DNA of 64,000 nucleotides from Branchinecta lynchi. Its lineage: Eukaryota; Arthropoda; Branchiopoda; Anostraca; Branchinectidae. Below are positions 54,697-64,000 of the stretch, in pieces. The number at the start of each line of letters is the position of its first letter. Position 1 is the first letter of the stretch. The DNA is taken from NCBI GenBank assembly GCA_023053575.1, contig JAKZAP010000069.1, positions 186,001-250,000 on the forward strand. The letters run 5' to 3'. The notes under the pieces were generated by a model. That model ran no database searches. It saw only the letters and a program-made list of their open reading frames with translations, and was not told the origin of the DNA. A program made the translations under genes and the position numbers.

Positions 54697-55766
54697 TTAT
54701 TTCATAATAAATTTTGAAAGTTCTTTTTCATAAAACCCTCCTTGAATTAATTCCCCACTTTTGTCAGATATTTCATAAGTAATGGGAATGGTAGGTCTGA
54801 TGGTTGCTATCTTAAATACTTCATCCGTATAATTAGGTAAATATCCTTTATCGAAAATACTTTTTTCTTTTTTAATTCTGACTAAATCCCCTACTTTGAC
54901 GTTTCCTGTGATTTTGTACTCATCTACTGGAGGAAACAGAGCACTAAAAACCTTTTTCTGATTAACCTTTTTACTAGCATCAACTGGTTTCATTTGTATT
55001 GAACGGTGGTACGAGTTATTATAATTACTCACAAATAAAGGTAAAATATCAAACCAATTAGTAGTGCTATTGTGAGTGAAATATTTCCATAGCTTTTCTT
55101 TTAGCGTTCTATTGAACCGTTCAACGATTTGTGCTTTCAATTCGCTTTCAGATGCAAACCAGTGTATGCCGTTATTTTTCAAAAAAGTTTGAACATTTCT
55201 CATCACAAATTCTTTACCTTTATCAGTTTGTAGTTTCTTAGGAATTCTTTCTTTAAATATAACACTGAATGCTTTTATTATTTCAGCACCCGTTTTATCT
55301 TTCAGAGGGATACACCAAGCATATTTACTAAAGCAATCAATAACAGTTAAAATGTAATTTGTTTTATTATTTTCTTTTTTATATTTCTGCATGTCAACTA
55401 AATCAGCTTGCCATTGCTCATCAACATAGTGAACATACACTCGCCTCCTTTCAAAGTTATGATAGGAAGGTTTGTGTAACGTATACACATTCTCATTTTG
55501 CAACACAGTTTTTATTTTATCCTTGGAAACCTTAACACCATTTTCTTTTAATTTTCTGTAAATATCATCCACACCTGAATAATTAGAATAATACGTCTTT
55601 AAAATATCTGTTTCTGCGTTGAGGTTTTTTTTAAAAAGCGATTTTTCCTCGATCCGCAAATAACACAATTCCCTTTCAGCATTGGAACATTGTTTTTCTG
55701 TGACACTGCCTTAAACATTGATTCAGTATCAGTGCTCTTTTTACATTTCATACAATAAATCTCCAT
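54697..55766 (-). pseudogene. integrase, frameshifted near the N-terminus (copy 2)
   Basis: The catalytic core is open (323 codons) with QADLVDM, TDKGKEF and KAQIVERFNR all present. The zinc-ribbon N-terminus (about 45 codons from the TAAATG at 55766) lies in another frame, because a T run near 55626 has eight T where copy 1 has nine. Unless translation begins downstream, the zinc ribbon is not joined to the core. Confidence 0.8.
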
Positions 55767-55802
55767 TTATTAGAAAACAATTTTTATAAACGAAAAGCTA
55801 CC
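55210..55802. repeat. 593-bp direct repeat, first copy
   Basis: Covers the integrase 5' half and the last bases of the protease gene. TAGAAAACAA at 55771 recurs at 56364, giving a period of 593. Border strings share a short CTTTACC-type overlap. Confidence 0.88.
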
Positions 55803-56359
55803 AACTTTACCTTTATCAGTTTGTAGTTTCTTAGGAATTCTTTCTTTAAATATAACACTGAATGCTTTTATTATTTCAGCACCCGTTTTATCTTTCAGAG
55901 GGATACACCAAGCATATTTACTAAAGCAATCAATAACAGTTAAAATGTAATTTGTTTTATTATTTTCTTTTTTATATTTCTGCATGTCAACTAAATCAGC
56001 TTGCCATTGCTCATCAACATAGTGAACATACACTCGCCTCCTTTCAAAGTTATGATAGGAAGGTTTGTGTAACGTATACACATTCTCATTTTGCAACACA
56101 GTTTTTATTTTATCCTTGGAAACCTTAACACCATTTTCTTTTAATTTTCTGTAAATATCATCCACACCTGAATAATTAGAATAATACGTCTTTAAAATAT
56201 CTGTTTCTGCGTTGAGGTTTTTTTTAAAAAGCGATTTTTCCTCGATCCGCAAATAACACAATTCCCTTTCAGCATTGGAACATTGTTTTTCTGTGACACT
56301 GCCTTAAACATTGATTCAGTATCAGTGCTCTTTTTACATTTCATACAATAAATCTCCAT
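55803..56359 (-). pseudogene. duplicated integrase 5' fragment (copy 2)
   Basis: Repeats the zinc-ribbon part, linker and first catalytic Asp of the integrase, stopping shortly after LQTDKGK where the duplication joins the protease-end sequence. It carries the same eight-T frameshift as the parent segment, so the T loss came before the duplication. It lacks the Glu of the triad and cannot be active alone. Confidence 0.8.
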
Positions 56360-56395
56360 TTATTAGAAAACAATTTTTATAAACGAAAAGCTACC
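55803..56395. repeat. 593-bp direct repeat, second copy
   Basis: Tandem copy of 55210-55802. It is inserted so that the protease gene downstream on the plus-strand map keeps its own intact 3' end. Confidence 0.88.
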
Positions 56396-57192
56396 AACTT
56401 CATTTTGCGCTTAATGTAGGAAATACAGTGAAGTCCACAGTTTAATTCATCTATATTTTGAACAGCAAGATTTTCATAAGCTATTTTTTTCTTTGAAGTT
56501 CTTAGATATTTAATTATTTCTTTTCCTGGGGGAATACCGAAAGAATCAAAAAATTCTACATGGGGGTATTCAGGTAGATTACAATACGCAACCCAGTGAG
56601 TTCCAGGCATTCCGAGTTTATCATAATTAATGACACCGCATTCTATACTATTTATATGTTTGGGTAGCGTATATATAGACAACACACCTCTAAACTGTGG
56701 TATATCCCCTAATGCATCCATAATATCAAAATTAGTTAGAGGTCCTACTTTACTTTTGCTTCTTTTTTGACCACGTACCCCATTACCCACAACTTTTTGT
56801 GTTCCAGGAAGTTTAAGCGCTCCACCTGTGTTGGTCATTTTATCCATAATTTTCTTACCAGCGAATGTACCCAAAGCAGCAGCACCACTTGTTAAAGCTG
56901 CCTTACCAAGGGTAATTGCTAGCGGTATTAAAAATGGAAGTAATCCACCCTTTTGAATCGCTTCTTTCATCTGTTTGTATGATACATCAATATCACAGCC
57001 CTTATTATTCATTTTACATGTTTCAATTTTATCAATTTGTCGTTTACTTAAAAGTAACTTAACTGGTTCTCGTTCATTTTGTCTACTATGACTAACACGT
57101 ATCTGACATTTTTGTTTAGCACCAAAGCATTTCTTCAGCTTTCCTTTCTGAAGCTTTGACAAATAAACTGTATACTCCATTGTTTCAACCAT
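56377..57192 (-). CDS. pVI-like protein fused to adenain-like protease (copy 2)
   Basis: 271 codons in one frame. Residues 1-125 match the pVI-like protein of copy 1 (LSK-x-Q elements, hydrophobic GGLLPFLIP segment, one TGGAL unit). A short basic link RSKSKVGPLTNFDIMDAL leads to the protease (about 160-271). The protease shows ECGVINYD, GTHWVAY with the catalytic His, FFDSFG with the acidic partner, a Gln in AVQNIDEL, and the nucleophile in CGLHC. All four adenain-type active-site positions are therefore present. In this family the protease is activated and acts during particle maturation. A fused precursor could place protease and activating peptide on one chain; this is inference. Start in CCCTAATAAATG. 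Confidence 0.8.
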   Translation of the reverse strand: MVETMEYTVYLSKLQKGKLKKCFGAKQKCQIRVSHSRQNEREPVKLLLSKRQIDKIETCKMNNKGCDIDVSYKQMKEAIQKGGLLPFLIPLAITLGKAALTSGAAALGTFAGKKIMDKMTNTGGALKLPGTQKVVGNGVRGQKRSKSKVGPLTNFDIMDALGDIPQFRGVLSIYTLPKHINSIECGVINYDKLGMPGTHWVAYCNLPEYPHVEFFDSFGIPPGKEIIKYLRTSKKKIAYENLAVQNIDELNCGLHCISYIKRKMKLVAFRL

Positions 57193-57222
57193 TTATTAGG
57201 GAATTAATTTATCTTATAAAAT

Positions 57223-57846
57223 TTATTTACCAGCCATCATTTTTTCTATTCTGGTAACGAATGGTTTGTCAACAGGTTTTAGCTCTAGCTCTAGAAGCCT
57301 TTTTAAAATATTTACTACTGCTCTTTCAATATTATCGATACGAGTTTTTTGACCAGCAATCTTTCCTTCAATTATACCGTTATGGGTGTGTTGCCCAAGA
57401 AGCTTTTTGTCATAATCTAAAAGATTCATAGTTAACGTTGCTAAATTAACAGCATCATTTTTGTTTCTAGGGTTTTGAACATTTGTTATCAACTTGTTTT
57501 CAGCGTTAATCTCTTTATCATTAACTCGAACTATTTCTTTTACAAATAACCCTTTATCTTTAATCCTTACCAATAAATTATCAGGAGAATCATGTACCGC
57601 AGTTAATCTGTTGATATCTTCGCTAAAATACTGATTTGCCCCCACTTGTTGTGCGGTAATTTCTTCTTTAAATTGATTCAAAATAATAGTCATAGATCTG
57701 AAACTAATAGCGTCCTGGTCAGCTTTCGCATCCCCTAACATAATAATTCTCTTACCTTGTAGGTTAATATTACCGTTGTCATCAGTAACTCTCTTTTCAT
57801 TCGATTCGTTACTAACCTTTTTTCCAACACTACCAAATTTATTCAT
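57223..57846 (-). CDS. fibre-like protein (copy 2)
   Basis: 207 residues. The C-terminal ~115 residues are identical to the copy 1 protein (13307-13921). The N-terminal ~95 carry many substitutions (for example GKRIIMLGDAKADQDAISF against DRRIINLGDAKADKDAISL) and a three-codon insertion. This difference is concentrated in one half of one gene while neighbouring genes are almost identical, which suggests recombination or faster change there. Confidence 0.55.
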   Translation of the reverse strand: MNKFGSVGKKVSNESNEKRVTDDNGNINLQGKRIIMLGDAKADQDAISFRSMTIILNQFKEEITAQQVGANQYFSEDINRLTAVHDSPDNLLVRIKDKGLFVKEIVRVNDKEINAENKLITNVQNPRNKNDAVNLATLTMNLLDYDKKLLGQHTHNGIIEGKIAGQKTRIDNIERAVVNILKRLLELELKPVDKPFVTRIEKMMAGK

Positions 57847-57862
57847 TTATTATAGAAATATA

Positions 57863-58540
57863 TTATCCGGTAAATTTTTCAAAGTTTTTCCTGTACTTCA
57901 GGGTTTTATCTTTTGTTTTTAAATCTATGAAGAAAAAACCGTAGCCCTTGGTTGCAGTCTCGAATTGTTTGAGAAATTTGTCATTGTCTATACTGGATAC
58001 ATGGCTTTGTCTTATTAATTTTACTTCTTTTGGATTAGAACACTGAAAGAATGCAAAATAATTGCACTGGAGCCTTACCACCTTTGGCGTTTTATGATAG
58101 CTTTGAGACAAGTAAATAATTGAGGCATTTTTCTTTCTTCCTCTTATGAATAAATCTTCTATTTTCTTCTGGTCTTTTTCAGTGACAAAATCGTCAAAGA
58201 TAATCAAGTTTTGGTACTCAGGGTCTAAGTCGTCAACATCGACAATATCATCAAGATTGTTACTTACTGTTAAGACTTTCGATTTGCATTGTGACTCCAA
58301 AGTGGTCAAATTGGTTATATGGTCTTGATATTTATCTTCTTCAAGATCTTTAGCATACAAGTATATTCGGTTGAAACAAAGATATTCATAAATTAAATTC
58401 AAAAGAAGGTTAGTTTTCCCTGTTCCAGAACTACCACAAATTAAGAGTCTAAATGGCCACTGAGGTGCAAGGTCGTGCTTATTCTGATAAGTGTTCTTTT
58501 CACTAAAGTCATAGACTTTTATTGGAGCCTTTTCATTCAT
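57863..58540 (-). CDS. A32-type packaging ATPase (copy 2)
   Basis: 225 residues, intact, nearly identical to copy 1 (a handful of substitutions such as DLITN to DHITN and KIKNKT to KTKDKT). GSSGTGKT and NLIIFDDF are unchanged. Start in CTAAATAAATG. Confidence 0.93.
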   Translation of the reverse strand: MNEKAPIKVYDFSEKNTYQNKHDLAPQWPFRLLICGSSGTGKTNLLLNLIYEYLCFNRIYLYAKDLEEDKYQDHITNLTTLESQCKSKVLTVSNNLDDIVDVDDLDPEYQNLIIFDDFVTEKDQKKIEDLFIRGRKKNASIIYLSQSYHKTPKVVRLQCNYFAFFQCSNPKEVKLIRQSHVSSIDNDKFLKQFETATKGYGFFFIDLKTKDKTLKYRKNFEKFTG

Positions 58541-58570
58541 TTATTTAGGAAGAATTTTTCATTATAAGAT

Positions 58571-59000
58571 TTACTTGAGTATTTTAAGTATATACTTGAA
58601 GTTTTGAAGTAGGTACTTGAATTTTTTAAGTAGGTACTTGAATTTTTTAAGTAGGTACTTGAATTTTTTAAGTAGGTACTTGAATTTTTTAAGTAGGTAC
58701 TTGAAGTTTTTAAGTAGGTACTTGAATTTTTTAAGTAGGTACTTGAAGTTTTTAAGTAGGTACTTGAATTTTTTAAGTAGGTACTTGAAGTTTTTAAGTA
58801 GGTACTTGAATTTTTTAAGTAGGTACTTGAATTTTTTAAGTAGGTACTTGAAGTTTTTAAGTAGGTACTTGAATTTTTTAAGTAGGTACTTGATTTTTTT
58901 AAGTAGGTACTTGATTTTTTTAAGTAGGTACTTGAATTTTTTAAGTAGGTACTTGAATTTTTTAAGTAGGTACTTGAAGTTTTGAAGTAGGTACTTGAAT
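58571..59000. repeat. 21-bp tandem repeat between ATPase and PolB (copy 2, about 20 units)
   Basis: Highly regular array of AAGTAGGTACTTGAA plus five or six T (21 bp), some units with GTTT instead. It is roughly twice as long as in copy 1, where units are more degenerate. The 21-bp length is a multiple of three, so an open frame with repeated LSRYLNF appears on the plus strand. I regard that frame as a by-product. Confidence 0.95.
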
Positions 59001-61127
59001 TTAATGTTTATAACCTAAAGGTAAAGTGTGTATTTTATCGCTTGTTACTATCCTTTTATCATCCTTAGGATCTAACGCTTTTTTATTCTGTTCTTCTAGA
59101 AACATATTGTGCTTGTATGATCTTAAGTTATACTGGGTTATAGAAAGGTTTTCCGTTTTACCAAACAGTACATCCTTATAGTTTTGAATCGTAATTTTAT
59201 CTTTAACGGTATTGGTTTTTATTCCTTTTAGTTTTTTGCTAGCTTTTGAAGGGTCTTGGTTGTCCTTTAAATAAGCATATACCTTTGATCGTAATCCAAC
59301 AAACTCTGTCATAACCTGTCCACCTAATTCATCTTTCATCATTCCTATCACTTTTTTATTTACATTAGGAAACCTATATGGATTATCTTTCGCATAATCA
59401 GATGTATCGAACCTCTCATTCAAATCCTGTTTGATATCTTGATAAAAATCTTCAGTTCTAATATCATATATGAAAGAATCAGTGTCCATATAACACAAAT
59501 CAATTTTATCTCCATATTTAGGCTTCATATAATCATAATGGAATTCATACATCAATAACTTGGATAGTTCCAATACAGCAAAGCCGATATACATTGGTTT
59601 GTCTAATTTTATCTTTTCCTTTGACATTCTTGCTACTGAAAAGTTTTCACTGAATATTATTTCAGATTTAAAGTTGGGTTTCTTTATTATTTTTTCTCTT
59701 GTTGCATCATCCGTTATTATTTCCATATCCGCTCGCTTCCTTACGTTTTCCATAGTTTTTCCAAAGCAAGCATTATTCATAAGCTTAAAGAAATCCTTTT
59801 CAAAATCATTTGTACCTTTAGTTCTAAGTGCTGTGTTGTGGTCTATATATCCTTTTAAGTAAGCACTTTCAGTGAATCCTAGTATTCTGTGTACTCTCTT
59901 CAATATCAAACCTTTTTGTAAATAAAATTCTAGATTCCTGTGGTGAACTACATAGTTGGTTTTATCTAATACTGTGGTACATAGCTTACCGTTAAAGTGT
60001 TCGGGTGCTAATGGTAAATCCTTGTGTAATTCGTGTAGTTCTTTTGGATATTCTAAATCTACCTCATATATAGCACCCACATCTTGTCTCACCGACTTAA
60101 TCGTAATCACCGAATTGATATGACTTTTCAGATGGTTGTAATACTCGATTGATTCGTATTCATTCCTTTCTTTCAAATCATCCGGTATGGAAATGAATTG
60201 GAAATCATTCGCTGGTAAATTCTGCGACATTGCCCACCCATATAAATTATTTTTATCCAAATACACTAAATAATTAGATGGCTTATTCTTATTATAATCA
60301 CATGTATATTTATTATTTGCTTTTGCGTATCTTTTTATACATTGGGATACACCACCTCTTATTCCTTTTTCTATAAAGGTATACATGTCTTCCTTTGAGA
60401 ATAACGGCAAGTCTACTTTCGAATGCTTTAGGAAAGCATCCCATGTTAATCCTGGAGCTGAGAAGTAATGAACTGGATCCAGATCATAATTATGTATACA
60501 AACGTTCCTGAAATTCTCCACAACATCTGATAGAATTAACACATCACTTTTTAGGTACAACTTGGTATAATCAAGTAAAGTTTCACAGTTAAATTGCTTC
60601 CATATAGATACCGCTCTTTTATAATCACTTTTGTCAATACCTTTCCCCGTCAACCTAGAATAAAAGCTTTCTATTGGTGGTAACTTTGTACATTTCATTT
60701 TATCGAAACTATCTACGAATTCATAGGGATACACCCCTTTTTTAATAATTTCTTTGAATTCATCGTCATTTTTGAAACTGTTAGATGTGAATTTGAAATT
60801 CTGTCTTAGATGATTCCAAGGTACTTTGCAATCACATTTTGCTAAATTTGCTGATAGTTTGTCTAAAGATGAAGCCATAAATCTAATCGAATCTATAAAC
60901 CGGATCTCATATTTTATATCCGTATCCGTCTTTCTTATACTTATTGATTTCGAGAATGATATGAAACTTTCTGCACTTTCAAAAATTCCGTTATCAGGTA
61001 TCAATTCTCTAACAAACAGATGGGAATCATATTTAGATAAATTATGCATTACTACCGGGATATGCCTAGGAATCCTGTATTTCATATTACATTCAGCATG
61101 AGCAAATCCCCTATCTTCTCCTGTCAT
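59001..61127 (-). pseudogene. DNA polymerase B, C-terminal part (copy 2)
   Basis: 708 codons carrying the second half of the endonuclease-like insertion (from MTGEDRGFAHAECN), exonuclease segment HNLSKYDSHLF and polymerase motifs A (DKNNLYGW, with Lys where copy 1 has Ala), B (MNNACFGKT) and C (YMDTDS). It is out of frame with the N-terminal part (61174-63066). The lesion between them replaces about 24 bp of copy 1 with 13 unrelated bp. Confidence 0.88.
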
Positions 61128-61173
61128 GTGGTCGTGATCAAAGTGAGGATTTTCAGTAATTTCAGTTACTAGA

Positions 61174-63066
61174 TTACAGCATTAGATTTTTCCATTTTTC
61201 GGTAATTTCTCCATTGGTATAAGTATGGTTTCTTTGTCTGCTTTCATATTTGTTTGCAATTTCTGTGGATACTTTTGTAACGGTTTTAACAAAATGTTCT
61301 GCAGCGTCTTCACCGAAATAGTCATAGTATTTGTTCTGGTTTGTATCAAAGGAACAGCATACCTGAAATCCGTAAGCAAATGGTTTCTGTTTGGCCACTT
61401 TTATTGTTTTCTTCCCGTGTACTTGATTGTACTCTTCATTATAAGACTCAAAGTCGGCTATTATGCAATAAGGTACTTTCATTTGTTTTGCAATATTTTT
61501 ATATTGTATACTTGAACCTTCAGGAGGCATTATTATATCAGGATCTTCGCAATTATTTTTACTTTCATGTTTTTCAAAGTGTTCTTCTTTTGTAAAATGC
61601 CTTCCGCAAAAAGTGCATAGGTATGTCTTTGTTTTATTTTTAGAGATTTGACTACCAACTAATCTGCTCAGATCCTTTACCAGTACATAATGATTATCGA
61701 AATATAATAAATTAATAACATGTTTAGCTGTTTTGCCATTGATTGTACTTTTTAGTATATGACTTCTGATAATTTTCTCTTTTTCAATTTGAAATAAACA
61801 AATCTTAATGTTGTATCTATTTTCAAATTTGTGTATATCTTTAGTATCCATTGGGAAGTTGGTAACCCCTTTGAAATCAAATTCGTTCTCATATTGTTTA
61901 TATTTCGAAATTCTTTCCGGATGATCCTTAGCTGGGTATAAATTTGCTAAGATTGACCAAAGAAAGCATTTTTGATCCTTATTTTCAATATTCAGACAAG
62001 CTCTTTTATTTCTTACGAAATCTGGCAGTATTTTAAACGATCCTCCCATGTAAGATTCTATTCGTGTCATCCTATAATCAATTCCTTCATACCGACTAAA
62101 TTGTAGCCCAGATCGAGGGGTATTACTTAAAGAACTAAGTCTCTTGTTATTATCATTCAAATGATTATGAGTAAGAATGCTATTTTTATTTAAAATCCAA
62201 GAAGTACTGTTGTAATATACTACTACTTCTTCATCATTCTCCTGTCGATGGAAAATAACCCGAGTTACAAACTGAACTCTATATTGATTTATTTCGTTCA
62301 TTCGCCGCTGTATATCTGCGAAAGTAAAAGCAATAAGAGTATGCTCGTCAACTCCATTACCTTGAACTGAAACGTTTACAGTGAATATATTCTCACTTTC
62401 GCTAAAAATAGTAGGCTGCTGTTCTTCTTTCGTTCTAAATACATGATCAGGAATTAATTTTTCTTCTTTAATTTTTTTCTTATTTATGAAGAGAGTTGAT
62501 AAACCAATTGGTTTCTGTCTACTGTTATCACGTCTTTCTGTTTGATCTCTTATGATATCTCTATTTTTCTGTACGGAATCTTTATGTTTGGTAATAATAT
62601 TATTATAGTATTCTCCAACTCTTTTTAGTACTTCTTCTCGGTTTCCGCGAGTTGATAGGTTCTTGTTTTTCAGAAATTTCTTTAATTCGCTTGTCTCTTT
62701 TTCTTTGTTATCATTGTATTCTTGTTTTAGTTTTGTAATGGTGATATTATTTTCTTTTATCTCATCTTCCAGAATGGTTCGTAATCTCGGTTCTGGTTTG
62801 TAGTCGGATGGTCTGTTCTTATTATGAGTTCTTTCGTTTCTGCGTTCAATTTTAATTTTATCTTCAGCTATCAAAATATACTTACTAAGATGGTTTATTA
62901 TATTATTTGTTATTTCATGTTTCTTAGCTCCATTTGTTTTGATTTTATTAATTTTCGCGTAAGTCCGCAGTTCATTATATGTGTATAGCGGTAATCTTTG
63001 TATAACCGATTTGTTGTTCGATATAACCTTTTTACAAAGCTGAATAACCTCTGCAGTATTCATCAT
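61174..63066 (-). pseudogene. DNA polymerase B, N-terminal part (copy 2)
   Basis: 630 codons ending WKNLML. Contains the SAP-like N-terminus, basic region, C2H2 finger (CTFCGRHF) and exonuclease motif ADFESY. It ends exactly where copy 1 has the CHIC pair of the endonuclease VII/HNH-like insertion, so the polymerase is cut in two and one metal-binding pair is lost. Start in TATTAAATG. Confidence 0.88.
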
Positions 63067-63290
63067 TTAATAGGGGAACATTTTTATTAATAAATTTCTC
63101 CCGGCTGAGTTTTGTCAGCCGTAAAGAAAAGCACTGGTTTCAGTATGCGTTTCACAGAGCAAGCGCTGTCTATATTCTCTCCAATCAGTCAAGAAAGATT
63201 CCGTACAGTTTAGCAGGTGGCGGATGTGTTCCGAATCGCGAACCTTTCATTCAATCAAATAATTTCTGAAACAATTTTATTACATAATAA
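63067..63290. promoter_or_regulatory. divergent promoter region (copy 2)
   Basis: Nearly identical to 18951-19174. The same TAAATG signatures lie at both edges. Confidence 0.5.
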
Positions 63291-63710
63291 ATGGAAGAAT
63301 TAGAAAAGAAAATGTATGTTTACCGTCGCAGTTACAAGTACTACAATCGTATAAGTAATAGCTTACTTGTATCCAAATTCCTCTTTTCGGCAGCAGGAAT
63401 GTCTGCGTTTCTAGTGCTACCGCTAGCTTCTTTAAGTTTGGGTGCTGTTATCATCGAAATAATTGAAAAGCAATTAAGCATTGCTGATAGAAAAGCAGAA
63501 TTTAGGACTATTTATGATTTTTATACTGAGTTGTTGTCAATGCTAAAATGCGGACAGTTAACAATTGAGGAGGTAATTCAGAGAGAAACAGAGATGCGTA
63601 AAACCTTTCGATTTTTTCCTCGCGAAAAATACATGAAACAAGTCCGTCTGAATGGCTATAAATATTGTAATAAATCTATAAAAAGTCAAGAGAAATTACC
63701 AAACATATAG
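63291..63710 (+). CDS. small membrane protein (copy 2, full length)
   Basis: 139 residues. Same N-terminal and membrane part as 19175-19495, but with CGA instead of the TGA stop, so the Lys/Tyr/Asn-rich tail continues for about 32 residues to a TAG. Hydrophobic segment at 28-60. Function unknown; position and form fit a Polinton accessory membrane protein. Similarity to copy 1 ends within the last ~25 codons. Confidence 0.7.
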   Translation: MEELEKKMYVYRRSYKYYNRISNSLLVSKFLFSAAGMSAFLVLPLASLSLGAVIIEIIEKQLSIADRKAEFRTIYDFYTELLSMLKCGQLTIEEVIQRETEMRKTFRFFPREKYMKQVRLNGYKYCNKSIKSQEKLPNI

Positions 63711-64000
63711 TCTATTGCTATACTGAATATTGTTTCCTAACTGTCAAACAGATCTTTATTTCATACGCGCATTAATGAGCTGCGTCATTCAAAGGTCTCG
63801 CCGTCAATTTGGGATGTATTTACAGTCTCCGGCGTGACTAACACAATCTCATCTTAACTCGGAAACTTTTGCGAAATGAACAAGGACCCTTGGTGTAGTG
63901 GCTCAACGCTCGGCCGAACGTTGACTCATCACCATTCAGACCTTCGAATCCCACTGACCGCAGTTTCTGTTTGTCGATAGTGGGATGGTAATAAAAACTT
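63711..64000. other. region past the membrane-protein gene (copy 2)
   Basis: 290 bp without an ORF and without similarity to the copy 1 accessory region. The only recognisable feature is the tRNA-like stretch near the window edge. Confidence 0.6.
63885..64000 (+). mobile_element. possible tRNA-derived SINE head
   Basis: TGGTGTAGTGG at 63891-63901 matches the Pol III A-box pattern TRGYNNARNNG. ACCTTCGAATCC at 63940-63951 resembles the B-box GGTTCGANTCC. Their spacing (about 40 bp) is right for a tRNA-type promoter. It runs into the window end, so the tail and borders cannot be seen. A degenerate tRNA gene is an alternative. Confidence 0.5.

Larger units (their letters stand above)
50980..64000 (-). 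mobile_element. Polinton/Maverick copy 2, right end outside the window
   Basis: Same gene order as copy 1 and very similar sequence from the left end to about 63650, with the AG-starting TIR at the junction with array C. Distinctive changes: start codon of the TIR ORF lost, penton 3' end deleted, integrase frameshifted and a 593-bp segment duplicated, PolB disrupted, 21-bp repeat expanded. Beyond the plus-strand membrane-protein gene it no longer matches copy 1. Confidence 0.92.

Noticed and set aside
58617..58985. 122-codon LSRYLNF repeat protein
   Set aside because: Arises because 21 is a multiple of three; not open over a similar length in copy 1 and lies against the direction of the flanking genes.

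Overview
The window reads as animal (metazoan) chromosomal DNA, probably from an aquatic invertebrate. It consists almost entirely of two things: a very large 17-bp minisatellite (1-7300 and 21596-50979) and two related Polinton/Maverick elements. Polintons are giant self-synthesising DNA transposons with virus-like capsid genes. The species cannot be named from the sequence. No ordinary host gene is visible.

Layout. 1-7300: minisatellite, unit CCCACAAGGTTTGTTTT, many ordered variants. 7301-21595: Polinton copy 1, complete, with 5'-AG...CT-3' ends, ~587-bp terminal inverted repeats (TIRs) and a perfect 6-bp target duplication CACAAG on both sides. 21596-45630: the same minisatellite in the same orientation, with duplications from ~1.1 to 5.3 kb. 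~45630-50979: minisatellite on the opposite strand, joined through an inverted repeat. 50980-64000: Polinton copy 2, left end present, right end beyond the window.

Copy 1 gene order on the minus strand, from PolB leftward: protein-primed DNA polymerase B (PolB); a 21-bp repeat spacer; A32-type packaging ATPase; fibre-like protein; pVI-like membrane-active/core protein; adenain-like protease; retroviral-type integrase; a 276-aa-class coiled-coil protein; minor capsid (penton); a small basic GSG-rich protein; major capsid protein in two frames; a small ORF inside the TIR. On the plus strand lies a small membrane protein, followed by an accessory region with a 258-aa ORF of unknown function, 83-bp repeats and heat-shock-element-like sites. 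Replication (PolB), integration (integrase), packaging (ATPase), maturation (protease) and capsid genes together form a virus-like module.

The copies carry different lesions. In copy 1 the protease, the 276-aa-class protein and the plus-strand membrane protein are interrupted. In copy 2 PolB, the integrase (also partly duplicated), the penton and the TIR ORF are damaged. Both share the same frame break in the major capsid gene. Nearly every Polinton start codon lies in the string TAAATG downstream of an AT-rich box, resembling poxvirus-type late promoters. Both elements sit at the same position of the 17-bp unit, in opposite orientation relative to it. That is the most striking observation here.
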